Assembly: GCF_946480305.1 (NCBI RefSeq)
Contig: NZ_CAMLJQ010000013.1
Location: 1 to 64,000 of the forward strand
Origin: an uncultured Caldimonas sp.
GTDB taxonomy: Bacteria; Pseudomonadota; Gammaproteobacteria; Burkholderiales; Burkholderiaceae
DNA: 64,000 nt
Direction of reading: 5' to 3'
Part shown: piece after piece, positions 61,352 to 64,000 of the stretch
Position numbering within the stretch: the first letter of the stretch is position 1
How the letters are laid out: the number at the start of each line of letters is the position of its first letter
Program-made: the position numbers and the translations under genes
Notes under the pieces: model-generated
The model's input: the letters and a program-made list of their open reading frames with translations, nothing else
What the model was told of the DNA's origin: nothing
Database searches by the model: none

Positions 61352-63010
61352 CTACACCGCGACCCAGCCGAGGTCCGCCGCTGCCCCGTGCTGGGTGGCG
61401 CGGGCCGCTGGTGCGGCGGCCTGCGCGGTGGCGGTGCCGTCGTCGCGCAGCCGGAACACCGAGACCGCGCCGGTCAGGCGCTCGGCCTGCTCGCGCAACG
61501 ATTGGGCGGCCGCGGCCGATTCCTCCACCAGCGCCGCGTTCTGCTGCGTCACGTGGTCGAGCTGCGAGACCGCCTGGTTGACCTGCCCGATGCCGTCGCG
61601 CTGCTCCTCCGCGGCGGCCGCGATGTCCCCGATCAGGTCGGAGACCCGGCGCACGCTCTGCACGATGTCCTGCATCGCCTCGCCCGTCTGCGCCACCAGT
61701 TGCTCGCCGGCTTCGACGTGATCGACCGAGGTGCCGATCAGGCTCTTGATCTCGCGTGCGGCCTGCGCCGAACGCTGCGCGAGCGTGCGCACTTCGCCGG
61801 CCACCACGGCAAAGCCGCGGCCCTGTTCGCCGGCGCGAGCGGCTTCGACCGCCGCGTTCAGCGCCAGGATGTTGGTCTGGAACGCGATGCCGTCGATCAC
61901 GCCGATGATGTCGGCGATCTTGCGTGAGCTGTGCGTGATCTGCTGCATGCTGCCGACCACGCGCGTCACCACCTCGCCGCCACGCGCGGCGGCGTCGGCG
62001 GCCGAGACGGCCAGCTGGTTGGCCTCGCGCGCGGTGTCGGCCGACTGACCCACTGCGCTGGTCATCTGCTCCATCGAGCTCGCGGTCTGCTGCAGGCTCG
62101 ACGCCATCTGCTCGGTGCGCGAGGACAGGTCCTGGTTGCCCGCTGCGATCTCGGACGACGCGGTGCGCATCGAGTCGGTGGCCAGGCGCACTTGCGCCAC
62201 AGTGCGCGACAGCGACTCGACCATGAGCCGCACCTGCGCCATCAGGCTGCCCTCGGGCGCCGAGCGGGGCGCGGCCGTGAGGTCGCCGTGGGCCACCGCT
62301 GCCATCGCGGCGATGGCCTCTGCCGGCTCGCCGCCCAGTTGCCTCAGCACGCTGCGGGCGATCACCACGCCGAGCGAACCCACCACCGACAGCACGACAA
62401 AGCCGAGCGCGATGTCACGCCAGACCGCGGAGACGATGACGGCATTGACGTCGTCCATGTAAAGGCCGGCACCGATGAGCCAGTTCCATTCCGGTACGCC
62501 GATCACGTACTGCAACTTGGGCACGGGTTCGGTGCTCCCTGGCCGCGGAAAGTGCGTGTCGACGAACGCGCGCTGGTTGGCGCTCTGCCGCACGGCGGCG
62601 GCCAGATCCTTCAGCGTGTAGCGGCCCAGCCCGTCCTTCAGCTTGTCGGCCATGTTCTGGCCCATCCACTCCGGGCGGATCGGGTGCATCACCGAGACGC
62701 CGTCGATCGTCCAGGCATAGAAGTACTCCGCGCGGCCATCCGCACCGCCGAAACGGGCGCCGCGGATCACCTCGCGCGCGGCTGCCTGTGCCTGCTCGAC
62801 GCTCAGTGCGCCGGAAGCCGCCTGCTGCTGCAGGTGCGCGACCGCGTTGTGGACCGACTCCACCGCCGCCTGCAGCGAAGCGCGACGTTGGTCGAGCGTG
62901 TATTGGCGCGACGACAGGGCAGACAGGGTGACGAGCGAGACGACGCCGATGACGGCCGTCGCGACGAGCAGGCCGATGCGGCGCTTGAAGGACCAGGAGG
63001 TGTTGAGCAT
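61352..63010 (-). CDS. Methyl-accepting chemotaxis protein (sCache-type sensor)
   Basis: A 552-residue chemoreceptor. Helix 1 ([23 protein letters not shown]) and helix 2 ([22 protein letters not shown]) bracket a periplasmic sCache_2-like domain ([24 protein letters not shown]...[25 protein letters not shown]). A HAMP-like segment leads to the signalling domain with the hairpin tip [41 protein letters not shown]. No C-terminal CheR-binding pentapeptide is present. Related sensors bind small carboxylates. ATG 63010 was chosen. The 162-nt gap upstream of it shows nothing I can assign beyond a likely promoter. Confidence 0.93.
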   Translation of the reverse strand: MLNTSWSFKRRIGLLVATAVIGVVSLVTLSALSSRQYTLDQRRASLQAAVESVHNAVAHLQQQAASGALSVEQAQAAAREVIRGARFGGADGRAEYFYAWTIDGVSVMHPIRPEWMGQNMADKLKDGLGRYTLKDLAAAVRQSANQRAFVDTHFPRPGSTEPVPKLQYVIGVPEWNWLIGAGLYMDDVNAVIVSAVWRDIALGFVVLSVVGSLGVVIARSVLRQLGGEPAEAIAAMAAVAHGDLTAAPRSAPEGSLMAQVRLMVESLSRTVAQVRLATDSMRTASSEIAAGNQDLSSRTEQMASSLQQTASSMEQMTSAVGQSADTAREANQLAVSAADAAARGGEVVTRVVGSMQQITHSSRKIADIIGVIDGIAFQTNILALNAAVEAARAGEQGRGFAVVAGEVRTLAQRSAQAAREIKSLIGTSVDHVEAGEQLVAQTGEAMQDIVQSVRRVSDLIGDIAAAAEEQRDGIGQVNQAVSQLDHVTQQNAALVEESAAAAQSLREQAERLTGAVSVFRLRDDGTATAQAAAPAARATQHGAAADLGWVAV

Positions 63011-63172
63011 GGGAGGACGGGAAAGGCGCCGCGCGGCGCTGCGCGCGGCCTGCAACGGAACAAAGACACCGTTTTCGGCGCGTCCCGCCCCTCCTTGAAC
63101 GAAAAATTCACGGATTTGCCGGCCATCGTGCCCCGGTCTTGCGCTGGCGCAAGGCGATGGCCGGCGCGTGCG

Positions 63173-63853
63173 TCACATCGGCAGCTGTCCCGACCGTTCC
63201 TGCCGTTGCTCGTCCTCGGGCATCGTCCAGTTCTCGCTGCGCGAGGCGGAGACCGCGTTCGACAGGCGCGAGGCCTGGGCCTGGAGCGTCGGCACCAGGC
63301 TGTCGCGGCCGGTCATCGAGCGGTAGACCAGCGCGGCCCCTGCGGCCACCGTGAACAGCTGGCCCAGGAACGACGAGCGCCGGCGCGTCATCAGGTACAG
63401 GCCCGCGCCCAGCGTGAGCCAGTGCTCGCCGGGGAAGCTGTCGCGCTGGGCGTCCATTTCCTTCAGGCGCTGCACCCGCTCGCGCGCGGCCGCGGCCAGT
63501 TCGTTGCCGCGCTGCATCGCGCGCTGTGCCGCGTCGTTGAGCCGGGCCTGCGCATTGCGCGAGGCCTGCTCGCCGCCGGTGTCGTGCCCGGCCGATGCGC
63601 CGGCGCCCGAATCGCGATCGGAGGCGAGGCCGGTGCCACGCAGGGGCCCGTCGTAGTCGGAGCGCACCTCCGGCGAGACCAGCCCGCCGGGGTTGCCGGT
63701 GCTCGCACCTTCACGCAGCTCGCGCGGCACGGGCAAGTCGGTGTTGTCCATGTCGCGTTCCATGTCGGCACTGTAGGCGGCGCCGGTGAGTTCGGCATCG
63801 GTGCGGCGGGTCGTGTCGGTCGAGCCTGTGCGGCCCGTGTCGGGTGTGGCCAT
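63173..63853 (-). CDS. Hypothetical membrane-associated protein, DUF-type stress-protein look
   Basis: A 226-residue protein. The first ~110 residues are polar and low-complexity (many Asp, Thr, Gly and Arg). A helical Ala/Arg-rich stretch follows (NAQARLNDAAQRAMQRGNELAAAARERVQRLKEMD). The C-terminus contains one or two membrane segments (LTLGAGLYLMTRR and LFTVAAGAALVYRSMTG). No family is recognised. A GGAG ribosome-binding site precedes the ATG at 63853. It follows a partial gene by 38 nt on the same strand and may be its operon partner. Confidence 0.65.
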   Translation of the reverse strand: MATPDTGRTGSTDTTRRTDAELTGAAYSADMERDMDNTDLPVPRELREGASTGNPGGLVSPEVRSDYDGPLRGTGLASDRDSGAGASAGHDTGGEQASRNAQARLNDAAQRAMQRGNELAAAARERVQRLKEMDAQRDSFPGEHWLTLGAGLYLMTRRRSSFLGQLFTVAAGAALVYRSMTGRDSLVPTLQAQASRLSNAVSASRSENWTMPEDEQRQERSGQLPM

Positions 63854-63891
63854 GTGAGTCTCCTGAGGGGGTGGTGGGGTGGGGCGTGCCG

Positions 63892-64000
63892 TCACTCGGG
63901 CATCGCGCCGGGCATGTCGGGCGACCAGCGCCGCGGCTGCGCGCGCCGGCCCACGACTTCTTCACGGGTGCGATCGGGTTCGGAGGGCTGCGAGATCTCG
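63892..64000 (-). CDS. Partial CDS, C-terminal end only (continues beyond window)
   Basis: On the minus strand from the right edge an open frame reads EISQPSEPDRTREEVVGRR and then AQPRRWSPDMPGAMPE before a stop at 63892-63894. It is too short to identify. The codon use (GC-rich third positions) and the 38-nt distance to the next gene with a clear ribosome-binding site support it as a real gene end. It could instead be an untranslated region. Confidence 0.4.
   Translation of the reverse strand, partial: EISQPSEPDRTREEVVGRRAQPRRWSPDMPGAMPE

Overview
The window looks like the replication-origin end of a high-GC Burkholderiales chromosome. The Rubrivivax/Leptothrix/Ideonella side of the order is my best guess, because the dnaA-dnaN-gyrB block has betaproteobacterial protein sequences and two PEP-CTERM proteins are present, a trait common in that group. 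No rRNA, tRNA, CRISPR array or insertion sequence was seen.

Layout. 1-4.5 kb: the 3' end of dnaA, then dnaN and gyrB. 4.6-13.1 kb: a first type I restriction-modification locus with the unusual order hsdR-hsdS-AlbA_2/ATPase gene-hsdM, followed by a convergent Mrr-type endonuclease. 13.3-15.8 kb: a DUF6216-like membrane protein, a frameshifted small membrane protein and a HAF-repeat PEP-CTERM protein. 16.3-23.7 kb: an orphan type VI secretion cargo island: VgrG, a peptidoglycan-degrading effector (M23 + SH3-like + GH19) and three exported proteins that are candidate immunity factors. Clusters of short palindromes lie on both sides of it. 24-29.1 kb: RidA, a LysR regulator divergent from an SGNH hydrolase-MFS pair, and an EamA transporter. 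29.2-29.9 kb: a Fic pseudogene.

30-41.5 kb holds the most striking locus: eleven tightly packed minus-strand genes. They encode an acyl carrier protein, a hotdog dehydratase, a ketosynthase, a catalytically dead ketosynthase (chain-length-factor-like), a ketoreductase, a FadH-like dienoyl reductase, a LolD-like ATPase, an FtsX permease, a LolA-like periplasmic protein, an outer-membrane barrel and an alpha/beta hydrolase. Together they read as a type II FAS/PKS-like pathway making an unsaturated acyl product with its own route to the outer membrane. It recalls aryl-polyene loci but differs in gene content. A hybrid histidine kinase (41.7-44.8 kb) lies just upstream on the same strand.

45-49.4 kb: a GlxA-type regulator divergent from a DJ-1/PfpI lipoprotein, a second PEP-CTERM protein, a membrane protein and a DUF3892 protein. 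49.5-55.2 kb: a second type I system (half-hsdS, hsdM, half-hsdS, hsdR). Its HsdR has lost the E-x-K nuclease residues. Two matching operator-like palindromes lie in its divergent promoter region. 55.2-64 kb: mostly housekeeping or accessory genes: DUF1428, AraC/GyrI-like, DUF6644, DUF6152, SlyX, a Suv3-like helicase, fructosamine kinase, LeuE/LysE exporter, chemoreceptor and a membrane protein.

A G5/C5 palindrome-like motif recurs about 70 nt upstream of both PEP-CTERM genes, with related copies upstream of the acyl-biosynthesis cluster and of the histidine kinase. A -10-like hexamer lies 22-24 nt from the G5 run in every case. This suggests a shared regulon, which is an inference from the sequence alone.
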